A stretch of 64,000 bases of DNA from JAEUIZ01 sp046155605 (GCA_046155605.1 JBJXFQ010000002.1:62001-126000); one strand, 5' to 3'; positions 1 through 8,434 are shown, numbered from the stretch's first letter. Translations and numbers: made by a program. Notes: generated from the sequence alone by a model not told the origin.

Positions 1-194
1 GGGGAAAAGCTCAAAGCAGCAAAGCAGCAGAGCAGCAAATGAAGAGGAGAAGAAAGCAAAGCGGAGAGGAGAAAAGAGAAGCAAAGAGGGAAGAAGGGAA
101 GAAGAAGGTAGGAGTGGTAGCCACCGGTCTGGAGACCGGTGCCACTAAGAAAGGCGAAGAATCGACGGGGACTGTCGATGTACCCGGCCGGGCG
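1..194. repeat. Intergenic repeat block (purine-rich repeats and two palindromes)
   Basis: No gene is seen. The first ~115 bases are purine-rich and built from AAAGCAGC/AGCAGCAAA and GAAGAAGG units. Then come two palindromes: ACCGGTCT (123-130) pairs with AGACCGGT (133-140) and is followed by GCCAC; ATCGAC (161-166) pairs with GTCGAT (174-179) and is followed by GTACCCGG. Near-copies of both occur elsewhere (987-1009, 12038-12056, and 43078-43104 on the other strand). Confidence 0.7.
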
Positions 195-869
195 TCAATC
201 TGCGAGTTCGGCGGGGGTTCTGACGCGGGCGACGAGGAGGCCCTGGCGGTTGGTGATGATGGAAGTGTCGAGGGTGGGATCGGCGGCGACGGAGGCATTG
301 AGGCCTGCGACGGCGTCGCGGTTGCGGCTGCTGCCGGGCGGATCGGTGATCCACCAATCCGAGCCGAGGGCGTTGTCGGCGATGAAGAGGCCGCCGGGGC
401 GGAGAAGGGGTCGGCCCAGTCGCCAGTAGTCGGGGTACTCGGCTTTCAGAGCGTCGATGAAGAAGAGATCGACCGAGGCTGGGCCGAGTTCGCGTAGGAG
501 AGCGGGGAGCGTCGCGAGGGCGGGTCCACGGCGGATGGAGACGCGCTCAGCGAGGCCGGCGCGGCGGAGTTGGGACTGTGCGAAGTCAGCGTGTCGCTCG
601 TCGAGTTCGAGGGTGATGAGGCGGCCCGTGGTCGGGAGTGCGCGGGCGATCCAGGTGGCGGAGTAGCCGCCGAGGGTGCCGACTTCGACAACGAGGCCGG
701 GACGACTGGCGGTGGCGAGGCGTGTGAAGAGGAAGAGGAGGCGGCCGACGTCAGGGGAGACGGCGATGTCGGGAAGCCCAGCGGCGGCGGCGCGGGCCTG
801 GTAGGAGGTGAGCGCGTCGTCGGCGGGGGCGAGGAGCGAGGTGAGGTAGTCGGAGGTATATGGGGGCAT
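195..869 (-). CDS. SAM-dependent O-methyltransferase (Methyltransf_3 / COMT-like)
   Basis: A 224-residue class I methyltransferase predicted to transfer a methyl group from S-adenosylmethionine to a hydroxyl of a small cytosolic substrate. The glycine-rich SAM loop VVEVGTLGGYSATWIARALP lies near residues 60-80, the acidic ribose-binding residue is in LELDE, and FIDALKAEYPDYW with a following DNAL motif matches the metal and catalytic region of the caffeoyl-CoA/catechol family. Length is normal for that family. The ATG start at 869 precedes a natural N-terminus. It is flanked on both sides by repeat blocks and is not visibly in an operon. The natural substrate cannot be told from sequence. Confidence 0.88.
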   Translation of the reverse strand: MPPYTSDYLTSLLAPADDALTSYQARAAAAGLPDIAVSPDVGRLLFLFTRLATASRPGLVVEVGTLGGYSATWIARALPTTGRLITLELDERHADFAQSQLRRAGLAERVSIRRGPALATLPALLRELGPASVDLFFIDALKAEYPDYWRLGRPLLRPGGLFIADNALGSDWWITDPPGSSRNRDAVAGLNASVAADPTLDTSIITNRQGLLVARVRTPAELAD

Positions 870-1057
870 GGGAGGGAAAACTCAGAGCAGCAAATGTGCA
901 GAGCAGCAAAGAGGCGACGGAAAGACAAGCAAAGAGAAGACGAAGGGAAGAAGAAAGAGGGGTAGAAGAACGTAGGAGTGGTAGTCACCGGTCTGGAGAC
1001 CGGTGCCACCCGAAGCAAGAGCCGCCCCGGAGGGGCGGGGTACCCAAGAGCGGATGG
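870..1057. repeat. Intergenic repeat block with two palindromes
   Basis: AAAGCAGCAAAG-type and GAAGAAG-type purine repeats run to about 975. Then a near-identical copy of the element at 123-145 follows (ACCGGTCT 987-994, AGACCGGT 997-1004, GCCAC 1005-1009). Next is a GC-rich hairpin, CCGCCCC (1022-1028), loop GGA, GGGGCGG (1032-1038), running on into GGTACCC. The latter recurs at 11990-12006. No T-tract marks either hairpin as an intrinsic terminator. Confidence 0.7.
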
Positions 1058-1945
1058 TCAGGCAGAGCGGGTGGCTTCGACGCTGGGGGCGAAAACGGAT
1101 GGGGCGGAGTCACCCAGGAGGTCGTCGGCATAGTTGGTGGCGGCGCGGCGTTTGGTGATGGGGCCTTCGGCGTCGCCGCGGAGGAACTGGCGGATGAGGC
1201 GCTGGTCTTCGGGGAGGCCCGCGGCGATCGCGTCGGTGGACTTGCGGAGGTCGTCGAACCATTGCCTGGGCTGGATGGTGAGCATTCGGCCCTTGTCGAG
1301 CATGGCCATGCGGTCGGCGATGACGAAGGCGGAATCCATCTCGTGGGTGACGACGACGCTGGTGACGCCGAGTTTTTTAGAGAGGTCCATGATGAGGCGG
1401 TCGATCTCGGCGCTGGTGACGGGATCGAGGCCGGCGGAGGGCTCGTCGTAGAAGAGGATTCGGGGGTCGAGGGCGAGGGCGCGGGCGAGGCCGGCGCGTT
1501 TTTTCATGCCGCCGGAGATCTGGGCTGGGTACTTGTCGGCGTGCTCGCGGAGGCCGACGAGTTCGAGTTTGATTTTGACCTGGATATCGATGATCTCGCG
1601 GCCGAGCGAGGTGTGCTCGATGAGGGGGAGGGCGACGTTCTCGCGGAGCGTCATGGAGTTGAAGAGCGCGCCGGACTGAAAGAGGATGCCGAAGCGTTTG
1701 CGGACGTTGTTGAGGTCGTCGTTGGCGAGATGGGTGATGTCCTGGCCGAAGAGGGAGATGCGGCCTTCGTCGGGCTTGAAGGACCCGATGATGAGGCGGA
1801 GGAGTGTGGATTTGCCGGAGCCCGAGCCGCCCATGATGACCATGGTCTCGCCGGGGAGGATGTCGAGGTTGATGCCGTCGAGGACGGCGCGGCCGTCGAA
1901 GCGTTTGATGACACCCTGGCAGGAAATGATGGGGTCGGGTGACAT
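1058..1945 (-). CDS. ABC transporter ATP-binding protein, MlaF type
   Basis: A 295-residue ATPase of the MlaF/Ttg2A group, which powers lipid (phospholipid) transport between the envelope membranes with a permease (MlaE) and an MCE protein (MlaD). Visible motifs are Walker A GGSGSGKS, the signature SGGMKKR, which is typical of Mla ATPases, Walker B LFYDEPSAGLDP and the switch histidine in VVTHE. A GTG codon 18 bases upstream (1963) extends the frame, but it lies at the edge of a dispersed repeat and neither start has a good ribosome-binding site, so the ATG at 1945 is preferred. No mlaE or mlaD gene is adjacent, so the partners must be encoded elsewhere. Confidence 0.87.
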   Translation of the reverse strand: MSPDPIISCQGVIKRFDGRAVLDGINLDILPGETMVIMGGSGSGKSTLLRLIIGSFKPDEGRISLFGQDITHLANDDLNNVRKRFGILFQSGALFNSMTLRENVALPLIEHTSLGREIIDIQVKIKLELVGLREHADKYPAQISGGMKKRAGLARALALDPRILFYDEPSAGLDPVTSAEIDRLIMDLSKKLGVTSVVVTHEMDSAFVIADRMAMLDKGRMLTIQPRQWFDDLRKSTDAIAAGLPEDQRLIRQFLRGDAEGPITKRRAATNYADDLLGDSAPSVFAPSVEATRSA

Positions 1946-1958
1946 GGGAGGGAAAGGA

Positions 1959-1990
1959 CTCACTGCAGAGTCGCAGAGGACGCGGAGAAG
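1959..1990. repeat. Dispersed CGCAGAG-type spacer repeat
   Basis: CACTGCAGAGTCGCAGAGGA followed by CGCGGAGAAG fills the gap between two minus-strand genes. The same style of sequence (CACCGCAGAGGCGCAGAG) recurs at about 12598-12690, also in a spacer. This is a small dispersed repeat of unknown function. It overlaps the upstream alternative start of the ABC ATPase, which argues against that start. Confidence 0.55.
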
Positions 1991-2002
1991 AATGGGGAAG
2001 AG

Positions 2003-2758
2003 TTATGTGGGCGGGGGCTTTGGTGCTGAAGGCGTGCCGGGAGAGCCGGGCGATGGCGGGGTTTCGGGAACGAGCCAGATTTCCTTGCCGTTGATGGCGA
2101 CGCCGATGTTGCGGAGCGAGCCCTTGAGCGTGCCGCCGGAGGTGATGATCTCCCAGAGCGCTTCGGGCCGCTGAGACTCGATGATGAGCATGCCCTGGGC
2201 CTTGTCGAACTCGACGGGGAGCGGGAGCGAGACGACGGCGGTGCCGGAGGCGTTTTTGCGAGGCGGAGGCTGGTTGAAGACCTGCTGGAAATCGAGCGTG
2301 GTGGGCATGCCCTTGATGTTGCCGGCTTCGGCGAGGAGGCGCTCGCGGAAGGTGTTGATGTCCTGATCGGTGAGAGTGGCGGCGAGCTTGGGGTCGAGGA
2401 GGTGGCGGACAGGGCCGAAGTCTTTGGCTTCGACGGCGCGGGCGGCGGTGAGCATGGGCTGCACGACTTCGCGCATGTAGGCGGCACCGGCGCGCTGAGC
2501 GCCGACAAAGAGAGCCATCCAGAGGACGGAGGCGAGGAGGCCAAGGACGACGCCGAAGAAGGCAAGGGTTCGACCGGAGAGGCGGCCTCTGGAGCCGGAG
2601 ATTCGGATGATGCCCGCGCCGCCGAGGATCGCGCCGATGAGCCCGAAGCCTGGGATGCAGCAGATGAGGGAGAAGACGAGTGAGGAGACGGCGAGGGCGC
2701 TGAGCCGTGCGGGGACGGCGGGTTCGACCTCGGGATGGGCGTATGGGTTTCGGCTCAT
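2003..2758 (-). CDS. DUF4190-type membrane protein
   Basis: A 251-residue protein with a proline-containing cytosolic N-terminus, two hydrophobic segments (about residues 20-50 and 63-88, with GLIGAILGGAGI and LAFFGVVLGLLASVLWMALF), then a soluble domain of about 150 residues and a Pro/Ser-rich tail (PPSPGSPGTPSAPKPP). The paired segments resemble DUF4190, found in many Gram-positive and planctomycete membrane proteins without a defined role. The soluble domain is not recognised. The gene starts at an ATG and lies between the Mla-type ATPase and the cysteine desulfurase, all on the minus strand, but spacings do not demand co-transcription. Confidence 0.7.
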   Translation of the reverse strand: MSRNPYAHPEVEPAVPARLSALAVSSLVFSLICCIPGFGLIGAILGGAGIIRISGSRGRLSGRTLAFFGVVLGLLASVLWMALFVGAQRAGAAYMREVVQPMLTAARAVEAKDFGPVRHLLDPKLAATLTDQDINTFRERLLAEAGNIKGMPTTLDFQQVFNQPPPRKNASGTAVVSLPLPVEFDKAQGMLIIESQRPEALWEIITSGGTLKGSLRNIGVAINGKEIWLVPETPPSPGSPGTPSAPKPPPT

Positions 2759-2861
2759 GGGGGAAGATTATCCGATTGGGGGCGGACGCGAGGCGACGAC
2801 GCGGATCATGGATGCGCAGGTTGATTGGGAAGAAGGCATCGAGGGATTCGGCAAAGGGGCA

Positions 2862-4040
2862 TCAGAGCGAGGCGGCGAGACGGGTGACGCAGTCGATGAC
2901 GATGGCAGCGGCGGCATCGGTTTCGGCGGCGGTGGTGTCGCGCCCGATGCTGAAGCGGAGCGAGCCAAGGGCGATCTCGGGGGGGATGGCCATGGCGAGG
3001 AGGACGGGTGAGGGTTCGAGTGAGCCGGATGAACAGGCCGCGCCGGCGGAGGCGCAGACGCCGCGTTCGCTGAGCATGAGGAGGAGAGCCTCGGCCTGGA
3101 GGCGCGGGAAGCCGATGTTGGAGGTGTTCCAGAGGCGGCGTCTGGGCTCGCGAGGGCCGTTGATGACGGCGTCGGGGCGTGCGGTGAGGATGAGCGATTC
3201 GAAGCGGTCGCGGAGGGAGGCCTGGCGGTCGCGGAGGGAGGGATCGGCGAGAAAGGCGAGGGCTTCGCGCGCGGCGACGCCGGCGCCGACGATGCCGGGG
3301 ACGTTTTCGGTGCCGCCGCGACGGCCGAGTTCCTGTGAGCCGAGGAGAGTGGGACGAAGCGATATGCCGCGACGGATGCGGAGGACGCCGACGCCCTTTG
3401 GGCCGTGGAACTTGTGCGGGGCGAAGGAGAGAAGATCCGGAAGGGACGAAGGGACGGAGGGACGAAGGGACGGGGTGGGCAGAACGGGTTCCTTGCCGAT
3501 CCACTGGGTGGCGTCGGAGTGGCAGATGATGCCGCGGTCTTGACAGAGGCGGGCGATCTCGGCGACGGGCTGGATGGCACCGGTTTCGTTGTTGGCCCAT
3601 TGGATCGAGCAGAGTGAAGCGCGGTCGAGGAGCGGGGCGAGGGCGGCGAGATCGATGATGCCCTCGCGCGAGACCGGCACGAGGCGGAGTTCGATCTGGC
3701 CGCGCTTGGCGAGATCAGCGAGGAGGTCGCGGACGGCGGCGTGCTCGATGGCGGTGGAGACGACGACGGGCGGCGCGTCGGCGTGGGGAAAGGCAGCGAG
3801 AGAGCCGCGGATCGCGAGGTCGATAGCCTCGGTGCCGCTGGAGGTGAAGACGATTTCCTTGGGATCAGCGGCGACGAGATCGGCGATGGCGGCCCGGGCG
3901 AGTTCGACCTGTCGGCGGGCTGATTGGCCGGCGCGATGGACACTGGACGGGTTGTGCCAGTGATCGGCGAGGGCGGAGGTGACGGCGTGGATGACTGCGG
4001 GGCTGGGGCGCGTGGTGGCGTTGTGGTCAAGGTCGATCAC
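2862..4040 (-). CDS. Cysteine desulfurase family protein (NifS-like) with a repeat-derived insert
   Basis: A 392-residue fold-type I PLP enzyme that removes sulfur from cysteine as a protein persulfide. PLP-lysine is K210 (LSFAPHKFHGPKG), the ATQWIGK region precedes it, and the catalytic cysteine loop is CASAGAACSSGSLEPS (likely C336). It is a second desulfurase besides iscS at 35.6 kb and is not next to a scaffold gene, so it may serve another sulfur pathway. Residues 187-202 (LPTPSLRPSVPSSLPD) replace the usual short connector before the PLP lysine and are encoded by the GAAGGGAC-type purine repeat found in spacers (for example about 4065-4110), so a spacer repeat seems to have entered the gene in frame. 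The start is GTG at 4040. Confidence 0.9.
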   Translation of the reverse strand: MIDLDHNATTRPSPAVIHAVTSALADHWHNPSSVHRAGQSARRQVELARAAIADLVAADPKEIVFTSSGTEAIDLAIRGSLAAFPHADAPPVVVSTAIEHAAVRDLLADLAKRGQIELRLVPVSREGIIDLAALAPLLDRASLCSIQWANNETGAIQPVAEIARLCQDRGIICHSDATQWIGKEPVLPTPSLRPSVPSSLPDLLSFAPHKFHGPKGVGVLRIRRGISLRPTLLGSQELGRRGGTENVPGIVGAGVAAREALAFLADPSLRDRQASLRDRFESLILTARPDAVINGPREPRRRLWNTSNIGFPRLQAEALLLMLSERGVCASAGAACSSGSLEPSPVLLAMAIPPEIALGSLRFSIGRDTTAAETDAAAAIVIDCVTRLAASL

Positions 4041-4346
4041 GAGGGATGGTAGAGAAGAACAGGGAAGAAGGGACGAAGGGACGGGGGGATGAAGGGACGG
4101 AGTGGAGGAGAAGAAAGGCAGAAGTGGCAGGGTGGAGAAGTGGCGAGGTGGCAGCCATCACGTCCCATACGAGGTGGAGCGGGGCGAGGGAGACGAGGAG
4201 CGCGGACTGTGCGGGCGGGGTTCGCGGCGGGGAGAGGTTTGGGCGCGAGCGGGGGGCTTCAGTGGCCGATGAAGTGGCGGGGGGAGCGAGAGGTGTGGAG
4301 GGGGGGAGAGAGCAGGGGGGGAGAGTGAGCGGGGGAGGCAGCAAGG
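4041..4346. other. Intergenic region with purine-rich repeats
   Basis: This divergent spacer lies between the minus-strand desulfurase and a plus-strand gene. It begins with GAAGGGACGAAGGGACGG-type repeats (to about 4120) and continues as G-rich sequence with short GAGAG and GGGGGG runs. No open reading frame with coding character, no tRNA and no convincing promoter pair was found. Confidence 0.6.
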
Positions 4347-4805
4347 ATGGGCGCGTTGTTCTCGGGCAAGGGGCAGGAATCGCGGCCGAAATCGACGCGG
4401 TGGGCGCCGCCGCCGCCGTCGGTGTCGTTTTTAGACGAGGACGAGGCACCGGAGGCTGAGCCGCAGCGGCCTGCTGAGCGGAAGTTGTTGGCGGCGAAAT
4501 TCGAGGCGGAACTGGACGTGTGCGAGTTGGATGATCGAGAACGTCCCGGGCCGACGTGGGCGGCGCGGGGGCGGGAACTGGGGCGGTCGCACATCGTGTT
4601 TCGCTCGCGGCGGATGTGCTATCAGGGTCGGCGGGTGCTGGTGGCGGTACACCTGGTGGACGACACGCCGCTGCCGCTGTTTGGGCAGGTGTCGAAGTGC
4701 GACTACGACGGGGAAGGGCAGTACCGTGTGGAGTTGGAGTTGCTGCGGGTGCCGGAGCGAGCGGAGGTATCGGCGTGGCTTTCGAGCAAAGGTGGGAGGC
4801 GGTGA
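4347..4805 (+). CDS. Hypothetical protein, possible PilZ-like domain
   Basis: A 152-residue soluble protein. The first ~50 residues are charged and proline-rich (EAPEAEPQRPAER). The C-terminal half is a compact beta-rich stretch with RSRRMCYQGRRVLVAVHLVD and LFGQVSKCDYDGEGQYRVEL, which resembles in rhythm a PilZ beta-barrel (R-rich strand, then G-x-V, then a glycine turn), but the canonical RxxxR...D/NxSxxG signature is not clear. A c-di-GMP role is therefore only a possibility. The gene ends 36 bases upstream of panC on the same strand. Confidence 0.55.
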   Translation: MGALFSGKGQESRPKSTRWAPPPPSVSFLDEDEAPEAEPQRPAERKLLAAKFEAELDVCELDDRERPGPTWAARGRELGRSHIVFRSRRMCYQGRRVLVAVHLVDDTPLPLFGQVSKCDYDGEGQYRVELELLRVPERAEVSAWLSSKGGRR

Positions 4806-4841
4806 CTTGACGCGGGAGCGCGCGGCCCGGACCCTTCCGGC

Positions 4842-5678
4842 GTGGAGATTCTAAAGACGATTGAAGAGTTGGAGCGGTGGACGGCGGCGCGCGGGAAGCC
4901 GACGGTCCTGGTGCCGACGATGGGCGCGCTACACGCCGGGCACGGGGCGCTGGTGATGCGTGGTGCGGGCGTGTCGCGTGAGCGGGGGCTGGGCGGGTGT
5001 GTGGTGAGCGTGTTTGTGAACCCGACGCAGTTCAACGACCCGAGAGACCTGGAGCGGTATCCGAGGACGCTGGAGGCGGACGCGGCGATCTGCGACGCGG
5101 CGGGAGCGAACGCGGTGTTCGCGCCGAGTGTAGAGGCGGTATATCCGAGGGGAGGCGTGGTTTCGGTGCCGTCATTGCCGGCGGTGGCGACGAGGCCTGG
5201 GCTGGAGGATGCGTTCCGGCCCGGGCACTTTGCGGGCGTATGCCAGGTGGTGGGACGGTTGTTTGAGTTGGTGCGGCCCGAGGCCGCGGTGTTTGGCGAG
5301 AAAGACTGGCAGCAGTTGCGGGTGGTGAGCGCGATGGAGGCGTCGCGAGGGCGGGCGGGAGTCGAGATCATCCCGCATCCGACGCTGCGCGATGCGGACG
5401 GACTGGCGATGTCGAGCCGGAATCGTTTTTTGACATCAGAGGAACGACGGGCGGCGTTGACGATTCCACGAGCGCTGGCGCGGGCGGCGGGGATTCGAGA
5501 TGTGGCGACGGCGGAGCGGGCGATGGCGGAGGAGTTGGCTGGGTTGCGGGTGGAGTATGCGGCGGTTCGCGACGCGGAGACGTTGGAGGCGGTGATCGCG
5601 GGCAGGCCGGGGAGGGCGCTGATCGCGGCGTGGAGCGGGAAGACGAGGCTGATCGACAACGCGAGTTGGGGAGTTTGA
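4842..5678 (+). CDS. panC: Pantoate--beta-alanine ligase
   Basis: A 278-residue cytosolic enzyme joining pantoate and beta-alanine with ATP to make pantothenate, the coenzyme A precursor. Signatures are the HxGH nucleotide motif in PTMGALHAGHGALV (residues ~26-39), the pantoate-binding FVNPTQFNDPRDLERYPRT, GEKDWQQL and the KMSKS-equivalent DGLAMSSRNRF. The length is typical. The start is GTG at 4842, since no ATG occurs before the conserved N-terminal strand. panB, panD and panE are not in the window. Confidence 0.96.
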   Translation: MEILKTIEELERWTAARGKPTVLVPTMGALHAGHGALVMRGAGVSRERGLGGCVVSVFVNPTQFNDPRDLERYPRTLEADAAICDAAGANAVFAPSVEAVYPRGGVVSVPSLPAVATRPGLEDAFRPGHFAGVCQVVGRLFELVRPEAAVFGEKDWQQLRVVSAMEASRGRAGVEIIPHPTLRDADGLAMSSRNRFLTSEERRAALTIPRALARAAGIRDVATAERAMAEELAGLRVEYAAVRDAETLEAVIAGRPGRALIAAWSGKTRLIDNASWGV

Positions 5679-5740
5679 CGTCTGGGCGTCTTTGTCCCAA
5701 GGCGCGGCTCGGGTGTTGTGAAGTGGATGTGAGGCGAGAT

Positions 5741-5770
5741 GTGACGCGGGGCGGCGTGGGTGCGTATACT
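5741..5770 (+). promoter_or_regulatory. Candidate sigma-70-type promoter upstream of rho
   Basis: GTGACG (5741-5746, 4 of 6 to TTGACA), an 18-base spacer, then TATACT (5765-5770). The long leader to the rho start (about 160 bases) holds a GTACCG/CGGTAC hairpin (5891-5896 with 5908-5913). Similar TATACT boxes precede rpsB and iscS in this window. Judged only by eye. Confidence 0.4.
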
Positions 5771-5935
5771 GTGTGGGTCCAGAGGTCGTTCACGCGTTTG
5801 CACCGAAGCCCAACTTGGGCGGTGGCGTGAGAGCACTCGACGCGGCAGGCGTCGGGCGAGAAGACGGCCTTCACCTTCCGCGAAAGCGAAGTACCGCCGG
5901 GGAGTCCCGGTACCCATTGCAAGCGAGCACAGGTC

Positions 5936-7966
5936 ATGGCCAAGACCACCAGCGTGGCGGATGACGATCCGAAGGGGAAGTCGTCAGCAGGGAAGCGAGT
6001 GAAGGGCGAGTCGGAGGGGAAGGCCCCGCCGTCGGAGCCGAAGTCGCCAGCGCGACAAACGGAGAAGGCTGAGGCAAAGGCACCAGCGAAGCCGACGGTG
6101 CCGCCGCCCCGAGCGCCCGAGCCGAGGCCTGAGGTGCAACGATCGCCGGAGCCGCCTCGCGCGCCGGAACCAAGGTCTGAGCCGCCGCGATCAGAAGCGC
6201 CACCACCTCCGGCGAGACCTGAGCCGATGGCGAGACCCGAAGGCGGGCAGCAACAGCACGGCGGGCAGTCGCATGGAGGTCATGGGGGTGGCCAGCATGG
6301 CGGGCCGTTCGGCGGGCAACAAGGGAGCCAGCAAGTCGGGCAGCAGGGGGGCCAGCAGGGCGGCTCGTATGGCGGCGGGCCATATCGTCCGAGCAACGGG
6401 CCTGGAGCGGGATCCGGCGGGGGGCCTGGCGCTGGACCGGGTGGCGGGCAGGGAGGCGGACCCGGCGGCCAAGGCGGATTTCAGGGCGGGATGCAGGGTC
6501 AGGACTTTCGCGGCGGGGGTCGGCGGAAGAAGAAGCGTCGCAAAGGCGGAGGCGGTGGCATGGGTGGCATGGGCTTTGGGCCTGGGCCTGCCGGGCCGAC
6601 GCACCAGCCGACGATGATGGACCACACGCTGCCGAGCGATGAGGAGTTGGAGCGCGAGGCGGCGGAACTGGAGCGAGTGGCGGCGACGGCCGGCCCGGCG
6701 AAGGACGCGATCAGCATCTCGCAGTTGCAGCGGATGGATATCGACGAGTTGCACGAGGTGGCGGGGCGCGAGGGGTTGACGGAGTACCACCACTATCCGA
6801 AGCAGGAACTGATCTTCAAGGTCCTGAAGGCTCGCGCGGCCAAGCAGGGCCTGATGTACGGCGAGGGGACGCTGGAGGTGATGCCGGATCAGTTCGGCTT
6901 TCTGCGGAGCCCGGAGCAGAGTTATCTGCCTGGGCCGGATGACATCTATGTGAGCCCTTCGCAGATCCGGCGATTCGGGCTGCGAAAGGGGATGATCGTC
7001 AAGGGGTTGATTCGTCCGCCGAAGGAGAGCGAGCGGTATTTCGCGCTCTTGCGAGTGGATGAGGTCAATGGGAAGCCGCCGCAGGCGATCGCGAGTTTGT
7101 CGAACTTTGAGGACTTGACGCCGCTGCACCCGGAGGAGCGGTTCATTCTGGAGACGAGTCCGGACGAGATCGAGTGCCGGATCGTGGACCTGGTGGCACC
7201 GGTGGGCAAGGGCCAGCGGGCGCTGATTGTCGCGCCGCCTCGGACGGGCAAGACGGTGCTGTTGCAGAAGATGACGAAGGCGATCTCGAAGAACTATCCG
7301 GACGTTCGGATCATCGTGCTGCTGGTGGATGAGAGGCCGGAGGAAGTGACAGACTTCCGGCGCAACACGGATCGGAAGGTGGAGGTGGTGGCGAGCACGT
7401 TCGATGAGGAGCCGAGCCGGCACGTGCAGGTGTGCGAGATGGTGATCGAGAAGGCGAAGCGGATGGTGGAGTTTGGCGACGACGTGGTGATTCTGCTGGA
7501 CTCGATCACCCGATTGGCACGGGCGTACAACGCGAACATGCCGCACTCGGGGAAGATCATGACGGGCGGCCTGGACAGCAACGCGCTGCAGAGGCCGAAG
7601 AAGTTTTTCGGAGCGGCCCGCGCGATCGAGAAGGGCGGAAGCCTGACGATCATCGGGACGGCGCTGGTCGATACGGGCTCGAAGATGGACGAGGTGATCT
7701 TCGAGGAGTTCAAGGGGACGGGCAACAGCGAGTTGCACCTCGATCGCAAGTTGATGGAGAAGCGGATTTACCCGTGCATCGACATCGCGGCGAGCGGGAC
7801 GCGGCGCGAGGAACTCCTGCTCGATCCGAAGGAGATGGAGTTGGTCTATCGCCTCCGGAAGGTGCTGAGCGACATGAACGTCGTGGAGGCGATGGAGTTG
7901 CTGAAGGGCCGGCTCAAGAAGGTCAAGACGAATGCGGAGTTCCTGGTGACGATGGCGATGGGGTAG
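5936..7966 (+). CDS. rho: Transcription termination factor Rho with long disordered N-terminal extension
   Basis: A 676-residue hexameric RNA-dependent ATPase that ends transcription. The conserved part runs from about residue 258 (SISQLQRMDIDEL, Rho N-domain) through the RNA-binding cold-shock fold (GTLEVMPDQFGFLRS), Walker A APPRTGKT (433-440), Walker B VVILLDSITR and the arginine-finger region. Before it lie ~230 extra residues: a Pro/Ala/Lys/Glu-rich part (1-100), a Gly/Gln-rich part (about 100-195, with GGQQGSQQVGQQGGQQGG) and a basic patch RRKKKRRK. E. coli Rho is ~420 residues and lacks this. Similar insertions in other bacteria bind RNA or drive condensation (family knowledge). The ATG at 5936 is supported by the in-phase low-complexity coding region. 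Confidence 0.97.
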   Translation: MAKTTSVADDDPKGKSSAGKRVKGESEGKAPPSEPKSPARQTEKAEAKAPAKPTVPPPRAPEPRPEVQRSPEPPRAPEPRSEPPRSEAPPPPARPEPMARPEGGQQQHGGQSHGGHGGGQHGGPFGGQQGSQQVGQQGGQQGGSYGGGPYRPSNGPGAGSGGGPGAGPGGGQGGGPGGQGGFQGGMQGQDFRGGGRRKKKRRKGGGGGMGGMGFGPGPAGPTHQPTMMDHTLPSDEELEREAAELERVAATAGPAKDAISISQLQRMDIDELHEVAGREGLTEYHHYPKQELIFKVLKARAAKQGLMYGEGTLEVMPDQFGFLRSPEQSYLPGPDDIYVSPSQIRRFGLRKGMIVKGLIRPPKESERYFALLRVDEVNGKPPQAIASLSNFEDLTPLHPEERFILETSPDEIECRIVDLVAPVGKGQRALIVAPPRTGKTVLLQKMTKAISKNYPDVRIIVLLVDERPEEVTDFRRNTDRKVEVVASTFDEEPSRHVQVCEMVIEKAKRMVEFGDDVVILLDSITRLARAYNANMPHSGKIMTGGLDSNALQRPKKFFGAARAIEKGGSLTIIGTALVDTGSKMDEVIFEEFKGTGNSELHLDRKLMEKRIYPCIDIAASGTRREELLLDPKEMELVYRLRKVLSDMNVVEAMELLKGRLKKVKTNAEFLVTMAMG

Positions 7967-8033
7967 CGGGCGATTGGGCTGTGGTGCCGCGAACCCCGGG
8001 CCCACGATTGGAGTACGCTGGAAGGGTGAAGGA

Positions 8034-8054
8034 GCACAGGCAAGAAGCCTGTGC
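8034..8054. repeat. Dispersed palindrome GCACAGGC/GCCTGTGC
   Basis: GCACAGGC (8034-8041), loop AAGAA, GCCTGTGC (8047-8054), 68 bases after the rho stop. It belongs to the CACAGGC group also seen at 12145-12166, 16570-16588 and 52472-52492. No T-run follows, so a terminator role is unproven. Confidence 0.55.
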
Positions 8055-8113
8055 GGTCTGAGTCCTGCGGCCGCCAAAGTCATGTGGGGGCTCTCGGTGG
8101 TTTGGAGCGTGAT

Positions 8114-8434
8114 GTGAGCGTTCAACGCGGGATCAGCATGGCGGTCCTCGGTGTGCTGGCGACGGCCTGGGCGGGGGCGCTGGTGATCGCGGGGCTGTGG
8201 CTGGTGATCGATGCGCCACGGTCGTGGGCGGTCTCGCCCGGGGCGCTGCGGAGCGCGGGTGCCGCCTCGATCGCGGGCGGCGGGCTGGTGTTCATGGTGC
8301 TGGTGGCGGACCGACTTTTCCCTGCGGTGGGGAGGCGGATGTCGATGTGGACGCTGGAGATGCTGGGCTTTGCGGCGTTCGTGGTGGGCGTCTCGGGGTG
8401 CGTGGTGGCGGTGCTGCAAGGAGGCGCAACGTGA
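8114..8434 (+). CDS. Small integral membrane protein, unknown function
   Basis: A ~106-residue protein made almost wholly of three hydrophobic segments (LGVLATAWAGALVIAGLWLVI, AGAASIAGGGLVFMVLVADRLF, MLGFAAFVVGVSGCVVAVL) joined by short polar loops. No family is recognised. The reading frame is open upstream, but the GTG at 8114 or the ATG at 8138 is the most plausible start; the upstream part is palindrome-derived. Its TGA overlaps the ATG of the secreted TPR protein, so the two are probably translationally coupled and may act together in the membrane. Confidence 0.6.
   Translation: MSVQRGISMAVLGVLATAWAGALVIAGLWLVIDAPRSWAVSPGALRSAGAASIAGGGLVFMVLVADRLFPAVGRRMSMWTLEMLGFAAFVVGVSGCVVAVLQGGAT

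Noticed and set aside
860..1942. 360-codon open frame on the plus strand
   Set aside because: Antisense to the MlaF-type ATPase; Glu/Asp/Gly/Val/Ala-rich translation typical of reverse-strand shadows.
5679..5935. Riboswitch in the rho leader
   Set aside because: Only one short hairpin and a candidate promoter were found; no known riboswitch core could be recognised.
8034..8054. rho terminator
   Set aside because: The hairpin is good but no T-tract follows, and the same palindrome occurs in places where no transcript end is expected.
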